A model generated the notes under the pieces. The model saw nothing but the letters and a program-made list of their open reading frames with translations. It ran no database searches and was not told the DNA's origin. Of a DNA stretch of 64,000 nucleotides, positions 55,244 through 63,174 are shown piece by piece (position 1 is the stretch's first letter; every line of letters begins with the position of its first letter). The position numbers and the translations under genes were made by a program. This DNA is from Sneathiella limimaris. Its GTDB lineage: Bacteria; Pseudomonadota; Alphaproteobacteria; Sneathiellales; Sneathiellaceae. Location: positions 310,001-374,000 of the forward strand of contig NZ_JABBYJ010000001.1 in the NCBI RefSeq assembly GCF_012932565.1. The letters run 5' to 3'.

Positions 55244-55371
55244 TACGTCAAATGACGTAGTTTTAAGTCCAAATATTCACATTTTTGACCCTAAAACCGT
55301 TAAATGGTATCTTATAAGATAAGCAAAATATTTTCTGACTTCGCCTCTTTCAATTAGAATTATTCTAATTG
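55244..55371. promoter_or_regulatory. Cluster of palindromes in the cfa upstream region
   Basis: Three perfect dyads lie in the 187 bases before cfa: TACGTCA-AA-TGACGTA (55244-55259), ATCTTATAAGAT (55309-55320) and CAATTAGAAT-T-ATTCTAATTG (55351-55371). The last ends 24 bases before the start codon. Cfa promoters are often stress regulated; the factors here are unknown. Confidence 0.5.
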
Positions 55372-55395
55372 GGGGACTATTGATCGGAGAAGGCT

Positions 55396-56628
55396 ATGTT
55401 GCTCAGGGGGCTACTTCGCAAATTTATTCAAGTCGGGACATTGACGGTTGTCTGGCCCGATGGGACTTCTACAACCTACAGTCAGGGACTGGCGGGACCA
55501 ACCGCAACCATGCGCCTGCATGATAAAAACATCGCTTCGCGTCTATTTCTGTCACCGGAACTTGCGCTTGGCGAAGGTTATATGGAAGGCCGTATCACAG
55601 TTGAGGAAGGGGATATCTATGATCTTCTCGACTTATTGGGGCGCAACTATAAGCTAACCGGGGCCGGCCTTGGAACAGTGCTCCATACCTTTTTGGAGGG
55701 TATTGACCTCTTATTTCGGGGGATTCACCAATATAATCCGCTGGATCGCTCCAAATCCAATGTGGCCCATCACTATGACCTCTCTGGTGATCTGTATGAA
55801 CTCTTTCTGGATGAAGACAGGCAATATTCCTGCGCCTATTTTCCCACCGGCTCAGAAGACTTGGACACAGCCCAGAAGGAAAAGAAACGTCATATCGTCC
55901 GCAAGCTCTTGGTTGAAGGCGGACAGTCCGTACTGGATATCGGATCCGGCTGGGGCGGTATGGGGGAGTTCCTTGCCAAATCCTGCAATGCCAAGGTTTA
56001 TGGCGTGACCCTCTCAGAAGAGCAGCTTTCCTACAGTCAAAACCGAGTGGAAAAGGCTGGACTTTCCCGCGACGTCAGCTTTCACCTTCAGGATTATCGT
56101 GAGATCCGAGGAAGCTTCGATCGGATTGTCTCCGTTGGGATGTTTGAACATGTCGGGGTCCGTCACTACCGAGAATATTTTGGCAAAATTCATGAGTTGC
56201 TGACCGAAGACGGCATTGCCCTTCTCCACACCATCGGCCGGGTTGGCCCGCCCTCAACCACATCCAAATGGATCCGGAAGTATATTTTCCCCGGTGGGTA
56301 TTCCCCGTCTTTGTCGGAGATTACGACAGCCATCGAAAAATCTGGTTTGGTCACAACTGACGTTGAAGTTCTGCGCCTGCACTATGCGAAAACCCTGCGG
56401 CACTGGCGAAAAAGGTTCCTCGCAAACCGAGAGAAAGCTGTTGCACTTTATGATGAGCAATTTGCCCTGATGTGGGATTATTATCTCGCCGCCAGCGAAA
56501 TTGCATTTCACTATATGGATCACGTTGTTTTCCAGATCCAGATTACCAAGGACCAGGCTGCGGCACCGCTGACCCGCGATTACCTTTATAAAAAGGAAAA
56601 TCCGCACCAGACTGCCATAGCCAGCTAG
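55396..56628 (+). CDS. cfa: Cyclopropane-fatty-acyl-phospholipid synthase
   Basis: This 410-residue SAM-dependent enzyme of the Cfa family transfers a methylene group to unsaturated phospholipid chains in the membrane. The N-terminal lipid-binding part precedes the conserved NVAHHYDLSGDLYELFLDEDRQYSCAYF region (key HHYDLSGDLYELFLD) and the SAM motif VLDIGSGWGG. Later the EHVG and GYSPSLSEI segments are typical. An HD-domain gene follows after 89 bases in the same direction. Confidence 0.94.
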   Translation: MLLRGLLRKFIQVGTLTVVWPDGTSTTYSQGLAGPTATMRLHDKNIASRLFLSPELALGEGYMEGRITVEEGDIYDLLDLLGRNYKLTGAGLGTVLHTFLEGIDLLFRGIHQYNPLDRSKSNVAHHYDLSGDLYELFLDEDRQYSCAYFPTGSEDLDTAQKEKKRHIVRKLLVEGGQSVLDIGSGWGGMGEFLAKSCNAKVYGVTLSEEQLSYSQNRVEKAGLSRDVSFHLQDYREIRGSFDRIVSVGMFEHVGVRHYREYFGKIHELLTEDGIALLHTIGRVGPPSTTSKWIRKYIFPGGYSPSLSEITTAIEKSGLVTTDVEVLRLHYAKTLRHWRKRFLANREKAVALYDEQFALMWDYYLAASEIAFHYMDHVVFQIQITKDQAAAPLTRDYLYKKENPHQTAIAS

Positions 56629-56717
56629 CAAAGCGCCAATTCACTGGACGAAGACGGCTCCTTGGTGCAGACTTCTGAAAACAGAAAATAAAAATCTGAG
56701 CTATAGGGAGAATAAAA

Positions 56718-57305
56718 ATGACAAACTCCACCCAAGAACCGCGCGCTGGCTTTAAAGCCATGACGGAAGCCACCCCAGAAGATTACGAAATTATTGGGGA
56801 CCATTTCCGGCATTATTCAAAGGGCCTAGCCGATCGGCTAATGGATCACCTGAAACTTCTGGATGGTGACTTTGGCGGTTTCCCGATCGACAGATTGGAA
56901 CATTCATTACAGTCGGCAACCCGTGCCTACCGCGATGGCCGTAGTGAAGAATACATTGTCATGGCACTCCTGCACGACATAGGAGATACCCTCGGCACCT
57001 TCAATCATGCGGATATCGCAGCCAGCATACTGCAACCTTTCCTGGATGAAGAGTTGCACTGGATTGTGAAAAATCACGGCATCTTCCAAGGCTATTATTT
57101 CTTCCATCATATCGGATTGGATCGGAATTTGCGGGACCAGTTCAAAGATCATCCTTACTTTGATGCCTGCGCAGAATTCTGCGAAAAATATGACCAGAAT
57201 GCCTTTGACCCAGATTATGAATCTGAGAGCCTGGAGTTCTTTGAACCCATGCTCCGCCGGGTTGTTGCGTCCCCGAAACGATCCATTTACAAAGCAGCTT
57301 CCTAA
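56718..57305 (+). CDS. HD-domain protein, PhnZ/MIOX-like
   Basis: This 195-residue HD-fold protein has candidate metal ligands H62 (in RLEHSLQSA), H86-D87 (ALLHDIGD), H97, H120 and D159 or D164. The LEHSLQ and LLHDIG blocks, and their spacing, resemble PhnZ, a mixed-valence diiron oxygenase that cleaves a 2-aminoethylphosphonate derivative, and myo-inositol oxygenase. No PhnY-type dioxygenase is encoded here, so the substrate is unknown; a plain phosphohydrolase is the alternative. A GGGAG site precedes the ATG. It may be co-transcribed with cfa. Confidence 0.75.
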   Translation: MTNSTQEPRAGFKAMTEATPEDYEIIGDHFRHYSKGLADRLMDHLKLLDGDFGGFPIDRLEHSLQSATRAYRDGRSEEYIVMALLHDIGDTLGTFNHADIAASILQPFLDEELHWIVKNHGIFQGYYFFHHIGLDRNLRDQFKDHPYFDACAEFCEKYDQNAFDPDYESESLEFFEPMLRRVVASPKRSIYKAAS

Positions 57306-57326
57306 CGGGTAACCGCTCAGGACTCC

Positions 57327-57758
57327 TCACCGGGTCTGCCGCACATGAGCCGAGAAGGGAATTTCACCTCTAACTGTCTGTAGGTAGAGGGTCTCTTCCC
57401 GGCTTTCTTCAGGTCGCTGTGACAAGTCCACAAGCTTCAAATGACCAGTTGAAAAGTCGAGTGTTAGTCCCGGCTCTATTGTTAGCGACCCCAGATAGCT
57501 GTAGACGCCTTCCTCCAATTTAACCTGAAATTCAGTGATAGAAAGACCTGCACCCCTCACCCCAACAAGGGTAAGGTTTTCAGCACCTTTGTTGGTGATG
57601 GATAATTTAATCTGATTTCGCTGAGAGACTGCATCATATTCAATAACAGCATCATCGATCTGAACAGTCTGAAAAACAGCATCCAGATTATCGGCAAACG
57701 CCACTTTCAACGGCAAGAGCAGCAAAATCAGTAAAGACCAACATATATTTTGCTTCAT
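57327..57758 (-). CDS. Periplasmic PCuAC-like protein lacking the usual copper ligands
   Basis: This 143-residue protein has a signal peptide ending about AFA at residue 22. Its body resembles the PCuAC (DUF461) fold: ITNKGAENLTLVGV, then EPGLTLDFSTGHLKLVDL, then EIPFSAHV. The canonical H-Mx10-M-x21-H-x-M copper ligands are missing; only the histidine of STGHLKL remains. It lies at the end of a copper operon, 60 bases and a hairpin after copB. It could be a degenerate chaperone or bind another metal. The family call is tentative. Confidence 0.6.
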   Translation of the reverse strand: MKQNICWSLLILLLLPLKVAFADNLDAVFQTVQIDDAVIEYDAVSQRNQIKLSITNKGAENLTLVGVRGAGLSITEFQVKLEEGVYSYLGSLTIEPGLTLDFSTGHLKLVDLSQRPEESREETLYLQTVRGEIPFSAHVRQTR

Positions 57759-57777
57759 GAGAAATTCCTTTTGGTAT

Positions 57778-57800
57778 GTGAGGCGGCTTTACCGCCTCAC
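57778..57800 (-). terminator. Intercistronic hairpin after copB
   Basis: GTGAGGCGG and CCGCCTCAC are perfect 9 bp arms with a five-base loop. It lies between copB and the PCuAC-like gene. No T-run follows on the minus strand, so mRNA stabilisation is likelier than full termination. Confidence 0.6.
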
Positions 57801-57817
57801 TCAGATTTCAAGAGACG

Positions 57818-58531
57818 TTAAAAAAGAAACCGACTGCCGATGACAAACTGCCAGTTGGATGTCCGCTCACCCTCCTCTTTAGCCCAATTGGCTGTTTGAC
57901 CGAATTTTCGCTCATAAACCACACCAACATAAGGAGAAATTGCTCGATCAATCAGATCATAGCTCAATCGCAAACCCGCCTCTGCCTTGTTAAAACCGGA
58001 ACCAACACCAATTTCTTGATCACTCGAAAAGGCACCGGAAAGTTCCAGTGACGGTGTTAGGATGAGGTAGTTGGTCAGCAGTAATTCATACTCCATATCC
58101 AAAACGGCAGAAGCTTTACCTTTTTCACTAACCAGAAAATCCAGATCCATTTCGATCCACTGAGGTGCAAGCCCAGTCAGTCCAACAACACCATACCAAC
58201 GATCAGGGCCTTTGGGACTATCCAGCTGAACACCCCCTTTTAAATCCCAAAAATCAGAGATGGGAGTTTGCAAGGCCAGCTGATTAGAAAAGCTCTCCAA
58301 GACACTTTCCTCCAGCTCATATTCACCGGAAGATTTCCATCGGAGTTTAAGCTCATCTGTTCCAAAGAAACTATCTGTATCCCAGACTGCAAGACGGCTA
58401 TCCCCCTCACCAATCCGGTATTCAAACTCCTCTATCTGCAGACCGAAATAATAACCTTCTTCAGCTTGGGCAAAGGAGGTTAAAGCTAATGTTCCTGAAA
58501 AGGCGACAAACAGGTTACGCAAAAAACTCAT
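57818..58531 (-). CDS. copB: CopB, outer-membrane copper resistance protein
   Basis: This 237-residue protein has a signal peptide ending about AQA at residue 23 and then the CopB/PcoB core: YYFGLQIEEFEYRIG, DELKLRWKSSGE, and the end QFVIGSRFLF typical of a beta-barrel closing strand. It is thought to bind copper at the outer membrane. It overlaps copA by four bases. The N-terminal Met/His-rich region of many CopB proteins is absent. Confidence 0.9.
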   Translation of the reverse strand: MSFLRNLFVAFSGTLALTSFAQAEEGYYFGLQIEEFEYRIGEGDSRLAVWDTDSFFGTDELKLRWKSSGEYELEESVLESFSNQLALQTPISDFWDLKGGVQLDSPKGPDRWYGVVGLTGLAPQWIEMDLDFLVSEKGKASAVLDMEYELLLTNYLILTPSLELSGAFSSDQEIGVGSGFNKAEAGLRLSYDLIDRAISPYVGVVYERKFGQTANWAKEEGERTSNWQFVIGSRFLF

Positions 58532-60375
58532 GATCGGCCTCCTAAAATTTTCTCGTTTGATGTCGCGGTTTTAGGGCCTCCTTCAACAACGATTTTTCGG
58601 AACATTCCACTGTCTGCGTGATAGGATAAATGACAGTGAAACGCCCACTCGCCAGGAGCGTCCACTTCAGTCTCTGAATAAACAGTCGTTCCGGGCGCAA
58701 CGCTAATGGTGTGCTTAACCGGATTCCATTTACCCGACCCGGTATCCAGAATACTCCACATACCGTGCAAATGCATGGGATGGGTCATCATGGTTTCATT
58801 GACAAATTTGAAGCGAACCCGCTCCCCATATTTGAGAACTATTGGGTCTGCGTCCTCATATTTCACACCGTTGATGGACCAGATATATCGCTCCATATTT
58901 CCAGTCAGGCGCAGTTCAATTTCCCGATCTGCCGGGCGATGCTCATAGAGCGGTCTTTGGGCTTTCAGGTCCTTATAGGAGAGAAACTTCCCGCCATTGG
59001 CAGCCCTCGGCATCAAGCCACTTCCAGACGCATAAAAAGGGTCATCTTTAGCACCCATTTTCATATCACCATGGTTCATGCTCCCATGTTGCATATTGCC
59101 ATGATCCATTTTGGGCATTGCCATCTGATCGTGGTTCATATTGTCATGCTGCATTCCCTTATGGGTCATGCCATTCTTCTGATGCCCCATAGATCCGTGA
59201 TCCATTTTTTGAGAATCCGCCATCCCCTGATGATCTGCATGATTTTTGGACTGCTGCGTGTTCATATTCATCGCGCCGTGGTTCATGGTTCCATGATCCA
59301 TGCCTTCATGCGCCATGCCCATATCTGCCATGGTCAACAAGGGCCGCTCCCCAAGTTCAGGGACTTCTGCCTCCATACCATCACGCGGGGCAAGCGTTGC
59401 CCTGCCATAGGCTGAGCGCCCCATGCTGGCAGCAAAGATTGTATAGGCCTTATCTTCCTTGGGCTGGACAATAACATCATAGGTTTCAGCGACCCCGATC
59501 CGAAATTCATCCACTGGAACCGGTTGAACACCGTTGCCATCCGCACCCACGACCGTCATCTTGAGACCGGGAATTCGGATATCAAAATAAGTCATTGCCG
59601 AGCTATTGATAAAGCGAAGGCGAACTCTTTCTCCAGGCTTGAAGAGGCCCGTCCAGTTTTGCGCCTGATCCTTGCCATTAATCAGAGGAACAAACCCTTG
59701 TAAATCTTCAACATCGGCTGGCATCATCCGCATGCTTCCCCAAGCCATTCGATCCTGAACTGTTTCCTTGAAACCATTTTTCTCAGCATCGCTGAAGAAA
59801 TCAAAAAGGGTCTGCTGTTGCCGATTGTAATAGTCGGGCATCATCTTCAGATTCCGCATAATCCGACTTCCGGAATGAGGATGACTGTCGGTTAGTTGCA
59901 CGACGTAGTCACGATCAAAGTGGAAGGTTTCCCGTTTTTTCGGTTCAATAACGATGGCCCCGTAGGCCCCGTCCGGTTCCTGAAATCCGGAATGGCTGTG
60001 AAACCAGTATGTACCGCTTTGAACAATTGGAAATTGATAGGTAAATGTCTCACCGGGTTTGATTCCCGGATAACTTATCTTTGGAACGCCATCCATTTGA
60101 TACGGCAAAATCAACCCATGCCAATGAATTGAAGTGTCCACATCCAGATTATTGGTCACATTGATGGTGACATTTTCCCCTTCCTTGAATTTTAGAACCG
60201 GTCCGGGGGACGCCCCATTATATCCGATACCGGTCTTGGTAAATTCAGAGGTTTTGATCGTCACCTCGTCGACAGTAATGTCATAGGTTCTGGCGCTTGC
60301 ACTCTGGGTGGTTGCAACAAGACCACTAATCCCCAACAGAGCCGCCAACGCCGGGATACGAAGAAAGTTCTTCAT
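58528..60375 (-). CDS. copA: CopA, periplasmic multicopper oxidase
   Basis: This protein of about 615 residues has an N-terminal signal (MKNFLRIPALAALLGISGL) and type 2/3 copper motifs IHWHGL, WFHSHSG, HPMHLHG and HCHLSYHADSGM. A long Met/His-rich linker (about residues 370-460) has repeated MDHG/MNHG/MQHG units that bind copper. The frame is open to 60576, but ATG 60375 starts the signal peptide and fits CopA length. It oxidises Cu(I) and sequesters copper in the periplasm. A cupredoxin gene lies 55 bases upstream, across a hairpin. Confidence 0.95.
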   Translation of the reverse strand: MKNFLRIPALAALLGISGLVATTQSASARTYDITVDEVTIKTSEFTKTGIGYNGASPGPVLKFKEGENVTINVTNNLDVDTSIHWHGLILPYQMDGVPKISYPGIKPGETFTYQFPIVQSGTYWFHSHSGFQEPDGAYGAIVIEPKKRETFHFDRDYVVQLTDSHPHSGSRIMRNLKMMPDYYNRQQQTLFDFFSDAEKNGFKETVQDRMAWGSMRMMPADVEDLQGFVPLINGKDQAQNWTGLFKPGERVRLRFINSSAMTYFDIRIPGLKMTVVGADGNGVQPVPVDEFRIGVAETYDVIVQPKEDKAYTIFAASMGRSAYGRATLAPRDGMEAEVPELGERPLLTMADMGMAHEGMDHGTMNHGAMNMNTQQSKNHADHQGMADSQKMDHGSMGHQKNGMTHKGMQHDNMNHDQMAMPKMDHGNMQHGSMNHGDMKMGAKDDPFYASGSGLMPRAANGGKFLSYKDLKAQRPLYEHRPADREIELRLTGNMERYIWSINGVKYEDADPIVLKYGERVRFKFVNETMMTHPMHLHGMWSILDTGSGKWNPVKHTISVAPGTTVYSETEVDAPGEWAFHCHLSYHADSGMFRKIVVEGGPKTATSNEKILGGRS

Positions 60376-60398
60376 AAAAATATCCTTTCTTTGGAAAG

Positions 60399-60423
60399 GG
60401 CGCAGCTTTTGACGAGCTGCGCC
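60399..60423 (-). terminator. Intercistronic hairpin between the cupredoxin gene and copA
   Basis: GGCGCAGCT and AGCTGCGCC are perfect 9 bp arms around a seven-base loop, just after the cupredoxin stop. It may set the ratio of cupredoxin to CopA. Confidence 0.6.
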
Positions 60424-60430
60424 GCAAAGC

Positions 60431-60997
60431 TTAGTTAAACTGGAAATTTCCGACCATGCCGGACTGATAGTGGCCGGGCAGGTTGCAGGCAAACTCAAGG
60501 GCTGCATCACTGGAGAAATTCCAGATAATTTCTGCCTCTTTTCCCGGCTCCAACAAGACACTGTTAGGATCATCATGAGACATCATATGACCGCCTCCCA
60601 TATCCATTTTCATCTTGTCGTGATTGATCCGATCCGGTTCAATCGCCCCATGCTCCATCATCATTGCCATCTCTTCCTGATGAGCGCTGTGCATGATGGC
60701 TGTTCCAATATTGAACTCGTGAACAAAATCGCCTTTGTTTCGAATAACAAACCGCACTGTCTCTCCTTTTTTTAAAGAGAGAGCCTCTGGTTCAAAAAAA
60801 TTGTCACCCAAGGTAATCTCGATAGTTCTGCTAACATTAGCCGCCTCACCAGGCTCCCCAATCGCCATCGCTTTTTTGCCATGATGATCGTCTCCACCGT
60901 GACTACCGGCAGCCAAAGCAAGACTTTGACCAAATCCGGCGAGTGCAAACAAAGCAACGGAAGGTACTGCTGCGAGTAGGTTTTTTCTTATTTTCAT
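60431..60997 (-). CDS. Periplasmic cupredoxin-domain protein
   Basis: This protein of about 188 residues has a signal peptide (ending near LALAAG) and one cupredoxin domain. The type-1 copper set is visible: a histidine in VHEFNIG and FACNLPGHYQSGM, giving C-x4-H-x4-M. A Met/His-rich insert (HQEEMAMMMEHG; KMKMDMGGGHMMSH) adds extra copper sites. A TTG at 61129 extends the frame, but ATG 60997 with GAGGA upstream is preferred. It probably carries copper or electrons to CopA. Confidence 0.88.
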   Translation of the reverse strand: MKIRKNLLAAVPSVALFALAGFGQSLALAAGSHGGDDHHGKKAMAIGEPGEAANVSRTIEITLGDNFFEPEALSLKKGETVRFVIRNKGDFVHEFNIGTAIMHSAHQEEMAMMMEHGAIEPDRINHDKMKMDMGGGHMMSHDDPNSVLLEPGKEAEIIWNFSSDAALEFACNLPGHYQSGMVGNFQFN

Positions 60998-61125
60998 CAC
61001 TTGATCCTCAAATGGGCGCGCAGCCTGCAATTCTGTTTTCCGGCAGGCAGAAAAACGCGCAAAAATTGTTCTAATTTGAATTGAGAAAAGCTGAATCGCC
61101 CCAGATAATGGGTATTCAGCAAAGA

Positions 61126-61482
61126 TCAAGCAAGGCTATTGGGGGGGCGCTCATCCGGTGACTGATCAATAGACACCGGCTGTTCGGTAAACTCATTGAA
61201 CCGAGAGACATGGATACGAACCGGCGTTCCCATAGCGGGCGGCTTGGCAAGAGAAATTGCACAGCTGGCAATTCCGCATTCGGTTACGTGATCCGCAAAT
61301 TTTCGATCAGAACTGGCATCATCGTCAGTCTGCATTTGAGTCATATGAATATGGGAAGAAGAGGAACTTTCGTGCATCTCGTCCTGCCACATCATGCTCG
61401 TGACATTCAACGCAAACGCCAACGCCAATACAACCGTAAGGCACCGAAAAACACTCAACCTGTTTTTATTGTTTGCTCGCAA
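61126..61482 (-). CDS. Small secreted or membrane-anchored protein of the copper operon, unknown function
   Basis: This 118-residue protein is not recognised. It has an N-terminal hydrophobic segment (LTVVLALAFALNVTSMMW), a serine/histidine/methionine stretch (SSSSSHIHMTQMQ), and a two-cysteine segment ECGIASCAISL that could bind metal. The start is TTG, about 10-12 bases after AAGGGA. It is first in the copper operon, 27 bases after a predicted -10 box, so it is expressed with the copper genes. Its size and histidine/cysteine content resemble copper-operon leader proteins, but I cannot name the family. Confidence 0.65.
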   Translation of the reverse strand: MRANNKNRLSVFRCLTVVLALAFALNVTSMMWQDEMHESSSSSHIHMTQMQTDDDASSDRKFADHVTECGIASCAISLAKPPAMGTPVRIHVSRFNEFTEQPVSIDQSPDERPPNSLA

Positions 61483-61515
61483 AACGAAGATGTCCCTTCA
61501 CTCAAATTCTCAGAA

Positions 61516-61544
61516 AACATAAGTACAAGCTTATACTTGTTCAA
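61516..61544 (-). promoter_or_regulatory. Copper-operon promoter with embedded dyad
   Basis: On the minus strand TTGAAC (61544-61539) and TATGTT (61521-61516) are separated by 17 bases. That spacer and the last base of the -10 carry an 18 bp dyad, AAGTATAAGCTTGTACTT (61521-61538), with only one mismatched pair. It looks like a repressor or MerR-type site, though it is not a standard CueR box. It lies just ahead of the first gene of the operon. Confidence 0.6.
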
Positions 61545-61619
61545 GAGATATCTCGTGAGCTGTCGAAAATTTGAAGAGACAGCCAATCCGAAAATGAACT
61601 GGCTGCTCAGCTGAAATTG

Positions 61620-62831
61620 TTAGCCGCGTTTGAAAACCGCAGCAAGGCCCTGACCACCACCGATACACATGGTCTCCAACCCGTAAGTCGCGTCCCGGCG
61701 ACCCATTTCCCGAAGAAGGGTTGCCATAATACGGCCACCAGTAGCCCCAACCGGATGACCAAGGGAAATACCGGAGCCGTTCACATTCATCCGCTCAAAA
61801 TCAGATTTGGTCAGGCCCCAATCCCGGGTACAGGCCAGCACCTGAGCCGCGAAAGCTTCATTGAGCTCAATAAGGTCAATATCTTTTAAGGACAGGTTCG
61901 CCCGCTCCAGCGCCTTGGCCGTTGCAGGGACAGGACCAATCCCCATGATTTCGGGTCCAACACCGGCTACCGCCCAACTCACCAAAGAGCCGAAAATCTT
62001 CCAGCCCTGCTTTTCTGCAATCGCCCGTGTGGTGACCACTGCTGCAGAGGCGCCATCATTCTGACCACTCGCATTGCCGGCTGTCACGGTTGAGTCTGGA
62101 TCCGCTTTTTGTAAGATTGGCCGCAGTTTGGAAAGGCTTTCCAGATTAGCTTCCGGACGAGGATGCTCATCTTTTGTGTAAGTGGTATCGCCCTTGCGAC
62201 CCTTTACAGTAACCGGAATTATTTCCTCATCGAAGGTTCCGTTTTCCTGCGCAGCTACTGCGCGGCGATGGGATTCAACAGCGAACTCATCCTGTTCATC
62301 ACGAGGAACCGAATGACTGCGCCGTAAATTTTCTGCGGTCTCCAGCATTCCGCCCGGAACTGGAAAGTTAATCCCACCCGCTGTAACGCGGCCTCGCGCC
62401 AACGCATCATGAAATTGCATAGACGTTCCCTTAACGCCCCATCGGCCAGCCGTGGAATAAAAAGGCGCATTTGACATGCTTTCGTTTCCGCCTGCGATAA
62501 CGACTGACGCACCACCAGTCGCCACTTGCATCACTGCATTGACAACCGCTTGCAGGCCGGAGCCACACCGGCGATCAATCTGGTAACCGCCTGTTGTGAT
62601 AGGGAAGCCCGCATCCAGCGCTGCCACACGGCCAACAGCCGGGGCATCCATGCTCGGATAGCATTGAGCGAAAATCACATCATCGGTCATTTCTTTCAGG
62701 CCCTCACAGCGATCTGCCAGGCCTTCCAAAACGATGCGCCCAAGTTCATGGGCCTGTAAATCTTTAAACTGACCACCAAAACGGCCAACGGGGGTACGAA
62801 CGGGTTCGCAAATGACGACGTCTTCCAGCAT
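61620..62831 (-). CDS. Acetyl-CoA acyltransferase (thiolase)
   Basis: This 403-residue thiolase has the acyl-accepting cysteine in RRCGSGLQA, the NEAFAAQ motif, the GHPVGATG histidine and the second cysteine in CIGGGQG. It cleaves 3-oxoacyl-CoA or condenses two acetyl-CoA units. Its substrate cannot be fixed from sequence; a beta-ketoadipyl-CoA role at the end of the aromatic pathways is possible but it lies 14 kb from the box genes and is not in that operon. It is transcribed alone. Confidence 0.9.
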   Translation of the reverse strand: MLEDVVICEPVRTPVGRFGGQFKDLQAHELGRIVLEGLADRCEGLKEMTDDVIFAQCYPSMDAPAVGRVAALDAGFPITTGGYQIDRRCGSGLQAVVNAVMQVATGGASVVIAGGNESMSNAPFYSTAGRWGVKGTSMQFHDALARGRVTAGGINFPVPGGMLETAENLRRSHSVPRDEQDEFAVESHRRAVAAQENGTFDEEIIPVTVKGRKGDTTYTKDEHPRPEANLESLSKLRPILQKADPDSTVTAGNASGQNDGASAAVVTTRAIAEKQGWKIFGSLVSWAVAGVGPEIMGIGPVPATAKALERANLSLKDIDLIELNEAFAAQVLACTRDWGLTKSDFERMNVNGSGISLGHPVGATGGRIMATLLREMGRRDATYGLETMCIGGGQGLAAVFKRG

Positions 62832-63174
62832 TCTTCTTGTCCTTTTTGTTCAGTGCATTGACGTGATGGCTTAGGTATTGGCGACAGCAAAACCCTACCA
62901 TTTCCCAAGGGAAATAGCACTGTTAGGCTTATTTGTCCAAGCCTTATGAAGGCTTCAGTTTGACGAAAAGACGCGTTTCAATCTTGATTGATGAGCCGCA
63001 ATGAAAGAGACTGGCGGGAAACAAAACAGATCTTAGCAAAAAATAATCTTGTGGGAAAAACGCAAGACGCCTCCTTATTCTGCCCAAAAAGCATCACAGA
63101 TCACTCGTGTTTTGACCATAATTCCGATAATACTCTTATCAAAGTCATTCAACCTGAACCCTTGGATAAATCAT
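62832..63174. other. Non-coding region between the thiolase and LpxR-like genes
   Basis: This 343 bp region separates divergent genes and must hold both promoters. It contains the perfect repeat ATTTCCC-AA-GGGAAAT (62900-62915) about 70 bases before the thiolase and AAGCCT-N5-AGGCTT (62939-62955). I see no gene. Confidence 0.55.
62900..62915. promoter_or_regulatory. Palindromic operator candidate before the thiolase gene
   Basis: ATTTCCC and GGGAAAT are perfect arms separated by AA, about 70 bases upstream of the thiolase start. The geometry suits a dimeric repressor. Function is inference. Confidence 0.35.

Noticed and set aside
58998-59330. Possible tandem DNA repeat or CRISPR-like array
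   Set aside because: The periodicity is due to Met/His-rich codons in CopA; units are irregular and there are no spacers.
60376-60576. N-terminal extension of CopA
   Set aside because: It runs through the hairpin and the cupredoxin gene's 3' end; the signal peptide begins at ATG 60375.
61210-61614. 134-codon plus-strand frame opposite the first copper-operon gene
   Set aside because: It crosses the predicted copper promoter and lacks motifs; the minus-strand gene has a membrane segment, a promoter and operon context.
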